Shown: positions 1-6,504, numbered from the stretch's first letter. The stretch: 9,069 nt of DNA from Eubacterium sp. (GCA_017616955.1 JAFZXD010000274.1:1-9069); one strand, 5' to 3'. Numbers and translations: made by a program. Notes: generated from the sequence alone by a model not told the origin.

Positions 1-87
1 ACCAACATATTCAAAAAGTTTCTTGTAATATTCTTTTCCGTATTCAGGTTTGAGGGCAGCTGCCCAATCATTCGTAATAGGTGGCAT
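1..87 (-). CDS. ung: Uracil-DNA glycosylase, N-terminal fragment (cut by window edge)
   Basis: Reading the minus strand from the ATG at 87 gives 29 codons that run off the left edge. The peptide begins MPPITNDWAAALKPEYGK and continues with YYKKLFEYV. This matches the N-terminus of family-1 uracil-DNA glycosylases, where an 'I-NDW---L-PE----YY--L--F' pattern is typical. The enzyme removes uracil from DNA in the cytoplasm and starts base-excision repair. The start is supported by AAAGGAG placed 7 nt upstream on the minus strand. The catalytic motifs lie outside the window, so the call rests only on the N-terminal signature. The gene is divergent from the moxR operon and shares a 177-bp intergenic region with it. 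Confidence 0.85.
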   Translation of the reverse strand, partial: MPPITNDWAAALKPEYGKEYYKKLFEYVG

Positions 88-117
88 GTGTTGGCTCCTT
101 TAAAAAATTCAGTCTTA

Positions 118-138
118 CTCATTTTTTCATAAAATGAG
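118..138. repeat. 8-bp perfect inverted repeat, possible operator in the ung/moxR divergent region
   Basis: CTCATTTT at 118-125 is mirrored exactly by AAAATGAG at 131-138, with a 5-nt spacer. It lies 30-50 bp upstream of the ung start and about 45 bp upstream of the first moxR -10 element. The symmetry fits a dimeric repressor site, but no T-run or strong GC stem suggests a terminator. AT-rich palindromes also arise by chance, so the function is only a suggestion. Confidence 0.35.
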
Positions 139-179
139 ATAATTCGCAACACATAATTGAAGGGTAGAAAGAAAAAATA

Positions 180-206
180 TGATATAATATGAATATATGA
201 TATAAT
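180..206 (+). promoter_or_regulatory. Two tandem extended -10 promoters for the moxR operon
   Basis: Two identical TGATATAAT elements occur at 180-188 and 198-206. Each combines the extended -10 dinucleotide TG with a consensus TATAAT. They are part of a perfect 12-bp direct repeat (177-188 and 195-206) with an 18-bp period. No good -35 is found at 17 bp for either one. A TTGAAG at 157-162 is 20 bp from the first. Extended -10 promoters can work without a -35. The predicted transcript starts are near 195 and 213, giving a 5' leader of roughly 50-70 nt before the start codon at 265. Confidence 0.65.
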
Positions 207-264
207 TACTTAACTATGAAGATAACGAGTATTATAAATGTTTTTGTAGAGGGAGTTTTGTAAT

Positions 265-1197
265 ATGAATATAAGTGCTCAGACACAGGCTGTGCAGGAC
301 AGTGTTAATTCTGTCATAAAGGGTAAGGGAAATGTAGTAAAGAAGGTTTTGGCTGCGGTTATAGCAGGTGGTCATATTCTGATGGAGGATATTCCCGGAG
401 TTGGAAAGACTACGCTCGCAACGGCATTTGCCAAAAGTCTTTCTATGGAATATAAAAGAGTTCAGTTTACTCCTGATGTACTCCCCAGTGATATTTTGGG
501 ATTTTCCATGTACAATGCGGCTACTAAGGAATTTGAATACAGACCTGGTTCGGTATTCTGTAATCTGTTTCTTGCGGATGAGATCAATCGTACTTCTCCG
601 AAAACTCAGTCGGCACTTCTTGAGGTTATGGAAGAGGGAACTGCGACTGTTGACGGAGTTACAAGAAAACTTCCGGAACCATTCGTCGTTATAGCAACAG
701 AGAACCCATATGGTTCTTCGGGAACTCAGCTTCTGCCGGAGTCTCAGCTGGATAGATTTATGGTCTGTCTTTCTATGGGTTATCCGGAACATGAAGATGC
801 CGTGAAGATCCTAAAGGGAAATGCATCCAATCCGATATCGAAGGTTCAGAAGGTTATGGGAATAGAAGACCTGGTTGAACTCAGACGTATGTCGAATGAT
901 ATGTTCGTTCGAGATGAGATATATGAATACATAGTTGATCTTGTTGAAGAAACGAGAGTAAATGATATATTCTCTATGGGTGCCAGCCCAAGAGGAACTA
1001 TTGCAATCCTTAAGATGGCTAAGGCTATGGCTGTTATAGATGGACGTGATTTTGTAACAGCCGAGGATGTTCAGGATGTCGTAAAGGATACACTGGGACA
1101 TAGAGTTAAGCTGGGACAGCGTGCGAGAGCACAGGGAATGAATATGGATGGAGCGGTTAAGGCTCTTATTCAGACAGTTAAGGTTCCGAGACTGTAA
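265..1197 (+). CDS. MoxR-family AAA+ ATPase
   Basis: This 310-residue protein is a complete MoxR-type AAA+ ATPase of usual family length. Visible motifs are Walker A GVGKTT at residues 45-50, Walker B LFLADEINR at 101-109, sensor 1 ATEN at 144-147, the LDRF arginine-finger region at 162-165, and the sensor 2 motif GASPRGT at 239-245, followed by the helical lid. MoxR proteins are cytosolic, probably hexameric, ATP-driven chaperones that mature or activate partners encoded beside them, often DUF58 or von Willebrand A proteins. That fits the next gene. The ATG at 265 has an AGAGGGAG ribosome site at 248-255, 9 nt upstream. It is the first gene of a likely four-gene operon, 20 bp from the DUF58 gene. 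The substrate is not evident from sequence. Confidence 0.95.
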   Translation: MNISAQTQAVQDSVNSVIKGKGNVVKKVLAAVIAGGHILMEDIPGVGKTTLATAFAKSLSMEYKRVQFTPDVLPSDILGFSMYNAATKEFEYRPGSVFCNLFLADEINRTSPKTQSALLEVMEEGTATVDGVTRKLPEPFVVIATENPYGSSGTQLLPESQLDRFMVCLSMGYPEHEDAVKILKGNASNPISKVQKVMGIEDLVELRRMSNDMFVRDEIYEYIVDLVEETRVNDIFSMGASPRGTIAILKMAKAMAVIDGRDFVTAEDVQDVVKDTLGHRVKLGQRARAQGMNMDGAVKALIQTVKVPRL

Positions 1198-1217
1198 CAC
1201 GGGAGAGATTAGGTAAT

Positions 1218-2321
1218 ATGACTTTGTCTGCACGTCAGCAGCGAAAACTTCAGAAGGAACGTGAGAGGTTGAAAAAACCTCTTAAAACGGTCATACATCC
1301 TATGGGGTTTATTAACTATGGGATTCAGCTGGCAATAGCTCTTTATATGTATGACTTCCTTCGGAATTTTTTTATGATGCTGGTTGTTTCTATTATTATA
1401 GCTTCACCAATCTTCGACCTTATAGGTCTTTTCTTTGCGTACAGAGGGATAAATGTTCGTATAAAAGCTCCCGAGAAAAATGTTACCAGGAATTCTATAG
1501 GGTATCTAAAGCTTATTCTTGAAAACAAATCTATAGTTGTCTCATATGATACCTGCGTCAAACTGGATACTGAGAATACATTTTATATGGATAAGAGCGG
1601 TGCTGTTCTGTCGCTTCCGGCAAGTGCCCGGAAAAATTACGAGCATCATATTCCACTAAAGTATTCTATGAATGGTATATACAAATTCGCTGTCGAGAAT
1701 ATAACCATACGTGATCTTATGGGATTTATTTCTATAAGAAAGAAGCAGGATTCATCTGCTGAGGTTAATGTATATCCTGAGAGTGTTTCGAATATCGAAT
1801 TGGATATGCAGGATATCTCCAAAGGTATGACAGAGAGTGAGGAAACGGTAAAGAAGGGACATGATTTCTCTGATGTATCTGATGTCAGGGAATATATTCC
1901 GGGAGATAAGCTTATGAGTATCCATTGGAAGCTGTCTGCGAAGAGAGATATTCTGATGGTTAAAGACAGAGTATCTATGTCGGATCAACAGATGGTTATT
2001 CTTACCGAAATCTGCGGGGCTGATGAGGAAGTTGATGAGATACTTGGTCTGACCTATGCGGTGATAGAGAAAATGGTTCGGGAACAGACCTATGTCAGAC
2101 TTATGTGGTGGAGTGATGGAAACTTTGCCTTTGAAGAAAGACACATAATGAATCTGGGAAATCTTAAAGACGCATTTTCAGATATCTATTATGAGAAGAT
2201 ATATAATGACAGTGATAAAACCAAGGGTTATATGAGAAGCATCCATCCGGAACTTAAAGCATATGTAAATATATGCATGAAGGATGGAAAGGCTGATGCG
2301 GTTGTGGTTGAGCAGGATTAA
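1218..2321 (+). CDS. DUF58 membrane protein, partner of MoxR
   Basis: The 367-residue product has a very basic N-terminal tail (residues 1-28), then a hydrophobic stretch at about 33-75 that probably forms two membrane passes split by the charged DFLRN (46-50). A beta-rich region follows. The DUF58 signature lies at 222-243: DVREYIPGDKLMSIHWKLSA, then KR, matching the family's 'RxYxxGDxxRxIxWxxxAR' pattern. DUF58 proteins usually end in a von Willebrand A-like fold and are encoded next to moxR and transglutaminase genes, as here. The expected MIDAS D-x-S-x-S is not seen; the equivalent strand reads MVILTEICG (259-267), so metal binding may be lost. The start has GGGAGAG at 1201-1207, 10 nt upstream. 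The gene lies 20 bp after moxR and 25 bp before the transglutaminase gene. The biochemical role of the family is unsettled. Confidence 0.9.
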   Translation: MTLSARQQRKLQKERERLKKPLKTVIHPMGFINYGIQLAIALYMYDFLRNFFMMLVVSIIIASPIFDLIGLFFAYRGINVRIKAPEKNVTRNSIGYLKLILENKSIVVSYDTCVKLDTENTFYMDKSGAVLSLPASARKNYEHHIPLKYSMNGIYKFAVENITIRDLMGFISIRKKQDSSAEVNVYPESVSNIELDMQDISKGMTESEETVKKGHDFSDVSDVREYIPGDKLMSIHWKLSAKRDILMVKDRVSMSDQQMVILTEICGADEEVDEILGLTYAVIEKMVREQTYVRLMWWSDGNFAFEERHIMNLGNLKDAFSDIYYEKIYNDSDKTKGYMRSIHPELKAYVNICMKDGKADAVVVEQD

Positions 2322-2346
2322 TTATCCTGTAAAGTTTAACCGTTGA

Positions 2347-4728
2347 ATGGGTTGGAAGAGTATGAGTATATACGGAGTAAACACAGTTTCGAAAGAGAAG
2401 AAAAAAAGACGCAGATCTGCATGGCAGAATGAGGATGTGCGTCCTTTTGAAATGTGTAAAGGTCTTGAGATAGACAGTTCCGTATATGAGATAAGTGAGA
2501 ATAGGTACTATTCGCTGATACTAAAAGGCATAGTTGTATATTTTATAACCGCGGGAGGTATCGGCTCATACCTGACAGCTCTGGATGTGGAATTCAATCA
2601 GATCATATTTAATATCATCATTTTTTCTACGGCTATATTATGTGCGATACTTTATCACAGTTGGAAATCAGAGAATCTAGGATATCTTGTTTTCTTTGCT
2701 TTCTATGCATCGATTATGATCTTGTTCAGGGACTATATAAACTCCGGTTTCTACGGTGTTTTGAATGTGACGATAGACAGGGCATCTATCTACTTTGATA
2801 CGGAAGGTCTTCAGTTGTATAATGAGCGCATTTCCAACAGATACGCTGCGGTAACGATATCCATGTCCATTATCGGTGTGGCTATGAATGTTCTTCTGAA
2901 TAACTATATACTCAGGCGTGCCAGATATATGGTTGCGATAGCGATGGCGCTGACATTTAATGTGGCTGCATTTTACATGCATATGGAGCCGGACACAATC
3001 TATATTGTTATGGTTATGGCCGGAATAGTTATGACATATGTTTTGAAGAATGGAGTTCACTATGAACTTAGCCGTCGGGATCATGTTTTTGGAAGGACGA
3101 AGAGAGGACTGACTTACAAGCTTGATTATCGATCGCTCTGGCAGGGTATAGTTACGGTGCTGCTTTTTGTTCTGGCTGTAGTGGCGGCAATGAGCACAAT
3201 ATACGATAAGGTAACATACGATGCCGAACAGACTCAGAGTGAAAATAAAGAAGCTACAAGGGAAATGTTCCAGAACTTCATCATGCTCGGTTTTTTTGGA
3301 TTTATAAATTATTATCCGAATAATGGTGGTCTTTCAACAGGTGAGCTGGGTGGAGTATCAACAATCAATCTGGATTATCAGCCGGATCTGAATGTAATAT
3401 ATACACCATACTCATATAAGATGCTGTATATTAAATGTTTTGAAGGCGATACCTATATCCCTTATGAGAATAAATGGTATCGTGATGACAGCTTCGAACA
3501 GAAATCCTCCAGCTATCCTTCGGAAGTAAAGGTTCTTAAGGAAGCATACGAGGCCGGTGAAGAAGGAACGAGTCAGGCTCATATCACGGTGACAAATGTA
3601 GAGGCCTCGGCCTTGTCATATCAGCCGTATTATTCGGAGGGGGACAGAAAACCTATATTTACCAGACAGTCCGTTACATATACGGTATATCCTAAGCTTG
3701 ATATGAATAAAACAGAAACAAAAGCTTCTCTTAAAGGGAAGAAGTCTGTGTATCTGTATGTGGCTGAGGATAATAAAGAAGTTATAGATGATTTTATAAA
3801 AGAAGCCGGGTTCACAAAAGGAACTCCTATGGAAGTGGTTCGGCAGATAAAAGATTACTATGAAGAGAATGTTCCATATACCATACGTCCCGGTGCAACT
3901 CCTTGGAGAAAAGACTTTATCAATTACTTCCTGACAAAGAACAGGAAAGGTTACTGTGCGCATTTTGCATCGGCAGCTACACTTATCCTGAGAAGGATGG
4001 GTATCCCTGCCAGGTATTGCGAAGGTTATGCTATATCATTTAACCAGATGCTGAATCAAGGAGAAAGAGTTGAAAATGCAGCGTATAGTGATTATTATGA
4101 TGGTTACAACGAGCTGGGCGAAACGGCGGTTGTCAGAGTAACCGCAACGGATGCAGATGCTCATGCCTGGGTAGAAGTATATGATGAGAAATTTGGCTGG
4201 ACTCAGGTTGAGGTTACCCCACCGTCGGGACTTGAGGAAGAAGATGACGGCCAGTCGTTCTGGGATACATTTAATAATCTCTTCGGTGATGGAAGTGAGA
4301 ATGCCAATGAAAAGGTTGATACTGGAAATAGTGGATTTACACTTTCTGAAGCAGATGCATTTATGAGATATCTCGCAGTGACATTTCTCATAATTTTGTT
4401 TGGTGGAGCGATGTTCTATTTTGGACTCAGGTTATATCCTGAATTCAAATATGCAGTTGATTATCGGCGGGCCGGCTTAAATGACAAACTGATACTCAAG
4501 TATTCCAGATTTGTGCGGCGTAAAAAGAAGAAGGATGAATCATTCAGAGATAAGATGAATTATTCGGATCAGATGGACTATCTTCTGCCGTATTCCGAAT
4601 CGGCGAGAGATCGTATGAAAGATATACTCGAGAGAGCGGGGTTCTCGAAACATGAGATATCTGAGGAAGAGTTCGGTTTTGCAGATCAGACTGTGGAAGA
4701 ACTGAAAAAGAAGAAGGAAAAATTATAA
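2347..4728 (+). CDS. Polytopic membrane protein with extracellular transglutaminase-like domain (TgpA-like)
   Basis: The protein has 793 residues. A basic cytosolic N-terminus (KKKRRR near 18-23) is followed by about seven membrane helices (roughly 58-76, 86-104, 112-127, 169-184, 192-211, 216-234, 266-284). A large extracellular region (285-672), one more helix (673-696) and a charged cytosolic tail (697-793) complete it. The transglutaminase core is at about 495-630: Cys537 in RKGYCAHFASAATLILRRMG, His606 in DADAHAWVEVYD, and Glu622 in GWTQVEVTPPSG, where Asp is the classical third residue. This matches the DUF3488/transglutaminase TgpA architecture; the tail may be a divergent DUF4129. Such domains act as acyl transferases or Cys peptidases; the real substrate is unknown, though the lysozyme gene downstream suggests the cell wall. 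The ATG at 2347 directly follows an in-frame TGA and has no clear ribosome site. ATG 2362 (residue 6) is an alternative start. Confidence 0.9.
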   Translation: MGWKSMSIYGVNTVSKEKKKRRRSAWQNEDVRPFEMCKGLEIDSSVYEISENRYYSLILKGIVVYFITAGGIGSYLTALDVEFNQIIFNIIIFSTAILCAILYHSWKSENLGYLVFFAFYASIMILFRDYINSGFYGVLNVTIDRASIYFDTEGLQLYNERISNRYAAVTISMSIIGVAMNVLLNNYILRRARYMVAIAMALTFNVAAFYMHMEPDTIYIVMVMAGIVMTYVLKNGVHYELSRRDHVFGRTKRGLTYKLDYRSLWQGIVTVLLFVLAVVAAMSTIYDKVTYDAEQTQSENKEATREMFQNFIMLGFFGFINYYPNNGGLSTGELGGVSTINLDYQPDLNVIYTPYSYKMLYIKCFEGDTYIPYENKWYRDDSFEQKSSSYPSEVKVLKEAYEAGEEGTSQAHITVTNVEASALSYQPYYSEGDRKPIFTRQSVTYTVYPKLDMNKTETKASLKGKKSVYLYVAEDNKEVIDDFIKEAGFTKGTPMEVVRQIKDYYEENVPYTIRPGATPWRKDFINYFLTKNRKGYCAHFASAATLILRRMGIPARYCEGYAISFNQMLNQGERVENAAYSDYYDGYNELGETAVVRVTATDADAHAWVEVYDEKFGWTQVEVTPPSGLEEEDDGQSFWDTFNNLFGDGSENANEKVDTGNSGFTLSEADAFMRYLAVTFLIILFGGAMFYFGLRLYPEFKYAVDYRRAGLNDKLILKYSRFVRRKKKKDESFRDKMNYSDQMDYLLPYSESARDRMKDILERAGFSKHEISEEEFGFADQTVEELKKKKEKL

Positions 4729-4752
4729 AAAGGAAGATTAAAAGTATATTAT

Positions 4753-6075
4753 ATGAAGGAAGCAATTAAGAAGATAATATCGGGACTGGGTGCCTTATGC
4801 GTTATAGCGGTACTGGCACTTATGATCGTCTCGAACATAGGGAAAAAAGATAAATCGGCAATACCCCAGAATGTCGGTGAGGCTCAGGATGATGAGTCGA
4901 ATAGCGTAGATGATTCTTATGAGAAAAAGATAGCCGAGAGCTATTCCAAAAAGGATGATAGTGCTTCACGGGAAAACGAAGATACCACTGAAGCTGCAGA
5001 GACAAAGTCCAGCACCACCAACAAGGAAAGTCTTTTCAAGCGAGATCTCGGAGAAGGCGGAAGCAAAAAGGTCAAAAAGAAGGCTACTGTTACACCTTCT
5101 GACAAGAGTAGTTCTTCCAATAGTGGTAATTCCACAGAAGATGATATTTCAGTTTCGGAAGATCATAATAATCCTAAATTCCTTACATTTACAAGGAATC
5201 CAAAAATAAATATCGGAAATGAATTCGATGTTCATAATTTTATGGGGTATGGTGACAATCTTGACAGAGATGTTCAGATGACTATAACCGGAACTGTGGA
5301 TACTTCAACTCTTGGGTCTTATCCGATAACTATTACATTGAAGGATGACGCAGGGAATACTTGTCAATCAGATATGACCGTAAGTGTTGTAACATCCGGA
5401 GGTTATGAACCTGCATCCAAGGATGACGGAACTCCGAGTGCGGCAAATCCATCAGAGACATTTGCCGAATTCAAAGAAAAATATAAGGGAGAAAAGAGAA
5501 GTTTTGGAATCGACGTCTCAAGATGGCAGGGTTCCATAGATTTCAATAAGGTTAAAGCGGCCGGATGCGATTTCGCTATTCTCCGACTTGGAGGATTTGA
5601 TGATGGAAATCATTATACCGACCGACAATACACAACATATATAGCGGATGCAAAAGCCGCAGGATTGAAGATCGGGATTTATTGGCATGCTGAGGAGAGA
5701 AATCCTGACGAAGTAAAGAAAAGTGTTGAATATCTCGACGAAGTTCTGAATGGGGAAAAACTTGATTTCCCTATAGCATACGACTGGGAAGATTTTGAAG
5801 GTTTTGAAGACTACGGAATGAACTTCAGTGATATAAACAAATGTTATGATACATTTTATGATGAGGTTAATGCCCTCGGATATGAAGCGTGTCTGTACAG
5901 CAGTCTGAATTTCCTGGAAAATGTATGGACAAACAATAAGAACGGAAAAGTCTGGCTTGCTCATTATACGAGTCAGACAGACTACACAGGACCGTACTAT
6001 ATGTGGCAACAGACCAGTTCCGGAGGAATTGATGGCGTTATTACCAATGTAGACTTTAATGTGTGCTACGAATAA
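4753..6075 (+). CDS. Membrane-anchored GH25 lysozyme (muramidase) with Ig-like domain
   Basis: The 440-residue protein starts with an uncleaved-looking signal anchor (hydrophobic 10-28 after KEAIKK). Next is a roughly 110-residue Ser/Glu/Lys-rich linker (30-140), then a beta-sandwich module at about 140-213 resembling bacterial Ig-like or DUF5011 repeats (TLGSYPITITLKDDAGN at 186-202). The C-terminal catalytic domain runs from about 249 to 440. GH25 landmarks are FGIDVSRWQGSIDF (251-264) with Asp254, the active-site D-x-E in YDWE (Asp344, Glu346), WQQTSSGG (418-425) and VDFN (433-436). GH25 enzymes cut the MurNAc-GlcNAc bond of peptidoglycan, here outside the membrane. The gene is 24 bp after the transglutaminase gene. 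The nearest ribosome-site-like sequence, AGGAAG at 4731-4736, is 16 nt from the ATG, which is longer than usual. No lipobox is present. Confidence 0.93.
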   Translation: MKEAIKKIISGLGALCVIAVLALMIVSNIGKKDKSAIPQNVGEAQDDESNSVDDSYEKKIAESYSKKDDSASRENEDTTEAAETKSSTTNKESLFKRDLGEGGSKKVKKKATVTPSDKSSSSNSGNSTEDDISVSEDHNNPKFLTFTRNPKINIGNEFDVHNFMGYGDNLDRDVQMTITGTVDTSTLGSYPITITLKDDAGNTCQSDMTVSVVTSGGYEPASKDDGTPSAANPSETFAEFKEKYKGEKRSFGIDVSRWQGSIDFNKVKAAGCDFAILRLGGFDDGNHYTDRQYTTYIADAKAAGLKIGIYWHAEERNPDEVKKSVEYLDEVLNGEKLDFPIAYDWEDFEGFEDYGMNFSDINKCYDTFYDEVNALGYEACLYSSLNFLENVWTNNKNGKVWLAHYTSQTDYTGPYYMWQQTSSGGIDGVITNVDFNVCYE

Positions 6076-6080
6076 AAAAC

Positions 6081-6109
6081 TTGACATGTGGGGATAGGTT
6101 GTGTTAGTT
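6081..6109 (+). promoter_or_regulatory. Promoter of the leuA T-box transcript
   Basis: A perfect -35 TTGACA at 6081-6086 is followed after 17 bp by TTAGTT at 6104-6109. Alternatively, TAGTTT (6105-6110) has an extended -10 TG at 6102-6103. The -10 is weak but the -35 and spacing are good. The predicted transcript start is near 6117, just ahead of the T-box Stem I. The -35 begins only 5 nt after the stop codon of the GH25 gene. Confidence 0.7.
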
Positions 6110-6126
6110 TATCTCCATCAAACTAA
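6104..6126. repeat. 7-bp inverted repeat over the -10 and start site of the leuA promoter
   Basis: TTAGTTT at 6104-6110 is matched exactly by AAACTAA at 6120-6126 with a 9-nt spacer. It covers the -10 box and the predicted transcription start, a classic place for a repressor operator. An 8-bp palindrome TAACGTTA follows at 6128-6135. It is AT-rich, so chance cannot be excluded. Confidence 0.35.
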
Positions 6127-6251
6127 ATAACGTTAAATGCATTGACAGGGAATAGTAAGTAAGAGGAAGCCTGATGTCAGATTTGGATTATAGTGATCTG
6201 CATCATAGAGAACTGCCGGTAGCTGCAAGGCAGAGGAATAGTCCTACCGAA

Positions 6252-6254
6252 CTC
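6252..6254 (+). promoter_or_regulatory. T-box specifier codon CUC (leucine)
   Basis: The triplet follows the GAA of the loop E motif and precedes the GCCCTTGAG that closes Stem I, which is the position of the specifier in T-box leaders. CUC is read by tRNA-Leu with anticodon GAG. It agrees with the downstream gene leuA and with U at the variable position of the UGGN motif (tRNA-Leu has discriminator A). An in-vitro tRNA binding or phylogenetic alignment would settle the exact register. Confidence 0.85.
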
Positions 6255-6409
6255 GCCCTTGAGCAGATTTGGTGAAAATACCGTGAAGCGAAGATTGATC
6301 GGAAAGTAGTCGAATCCGGAATCCCACCGTTAAAAGGGAAAGGTATAAGAACTGTTTTAATCAGATCCGTACCGTAAAGTGCATATGGTGAGAGAATCCC
6401 ATATGAAGT

Positions 6410-6438
6410 AGAGTGGTACCGCGTGAATTCACGTCTCT
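6410..6438 (+). promoter_or_regulatory. T-box antiterminator helix
   Basis: AGAG (6410-6413) pairs with CUCU (6435-6438). The 7-nt bulge UGGUACC (6414-6420) is left free for the tRNA acceptor end. G6421-U6434, C6422-G6433, G6423-C6432, U6424-A6431 and G6425-C6430 then close an AAUU loop. This is the canonical antiterminator shape. It uses bases 6432-6438, which are also the first seven bases of the terminator stem, so the two structures exclude each other. The DNA of the hairpin, 6422-6433, is a perfect 12-bp palindrome. Confidence 0.9.
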
Positions 6439-6470
6439 ACAGACCGCAAGGTTTGTGGAGGCGTTTTTTT
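6432..6470 (+). terminator. Intrinsic terminator of the T-box leader
   Basis: A 14-bp stem is formed by 6432-6445 and 6450-6463, with every position paired (three G-U wobbles) around a GCAA tetraloop. Seven T residues follow at 6464-6470. It is the conditional terminator of the leuA leader. It is also the first intrinsic terminator found downstream of the moxR operon. Confidence 0.95.
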
Positions 6471-6475
6471 ATACC

Positions 6476-6504
6476 TTGAACAAACTTGTGAAACAATGTA
6501 CAAT
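6476..6504 (+). promoter_or_regulatory. Possible second leuA promoter downstream of the T-box terminator
   Basis: TTGAAC at 6476-6481 (4 of 6 to consensus) and TACAAT at 6499-6504 (5 of 6) are separated by exactly 17 bp. A transcript would start near 6511, just before the GGAGG ribosome site at 6513-6517, and would bypass the T-box. The match is moderate and the region is AT-rich, so this is tentative. Confidence 0.35.

Larger units (their letters stand above)
6117..6470 (+). promoter_or_regulatory. T-box riboswitch, leucine-specific (CUC specifier), controlling leuA
   Basis: A full T-box leader is visible. Stem I base: AGGG (6147-6150) pairs with CCCT (6256-6259), flanked by UGA (6143-6145) and GAG (6261-6263) as in the K-turn. 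The loop E AGUA is at 6154-6157 and its partner GAA at 6249-6251. The specifier triplet CUC (Leu) is at 6252-6254. A distal stem CTGCC/GGCAG is at 6213-6217/6229-6233. The conserved CCGUUA is at 6327-6332, next to a TCCC/GGGA stem (6322-6325/6336-6339). Stem III is CATATGG/CCATATG (6382-6388/6399-6405). The T-box sequence AGAGUGGUACCGCG is at 6410-6423; its UGGU would pair with the ACCA end of tRNA-Leu (discriminator A). The terminator is at 6432-6470. Uncharged tRNA-Leu should stabilise the antiterminator and allow leuA transcription. Confidence 0.95.

Noticed and set aside
230..238. TATTATAAA at 230-238 as a third moxR promoter -10
   Set aside because: No -35 or extended TG is present, and its transcript would start almost at the ribosome site. 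The two upstream TGATATAAT elements are much better.
4753..4836. Cys16 of the GH25 protein as a lipoprotein attachment site
   Set aside because: The residues before it are GAL-C, not a lipobox, and the hydrophobic core continues after the Cys, which fits a signal anchor.
5518..6087. Antisense open frame (189 codons) opposite the GH25 domain
   Set aside because: It overlaps a clearly identified catalytic domain and its product shows no family features.
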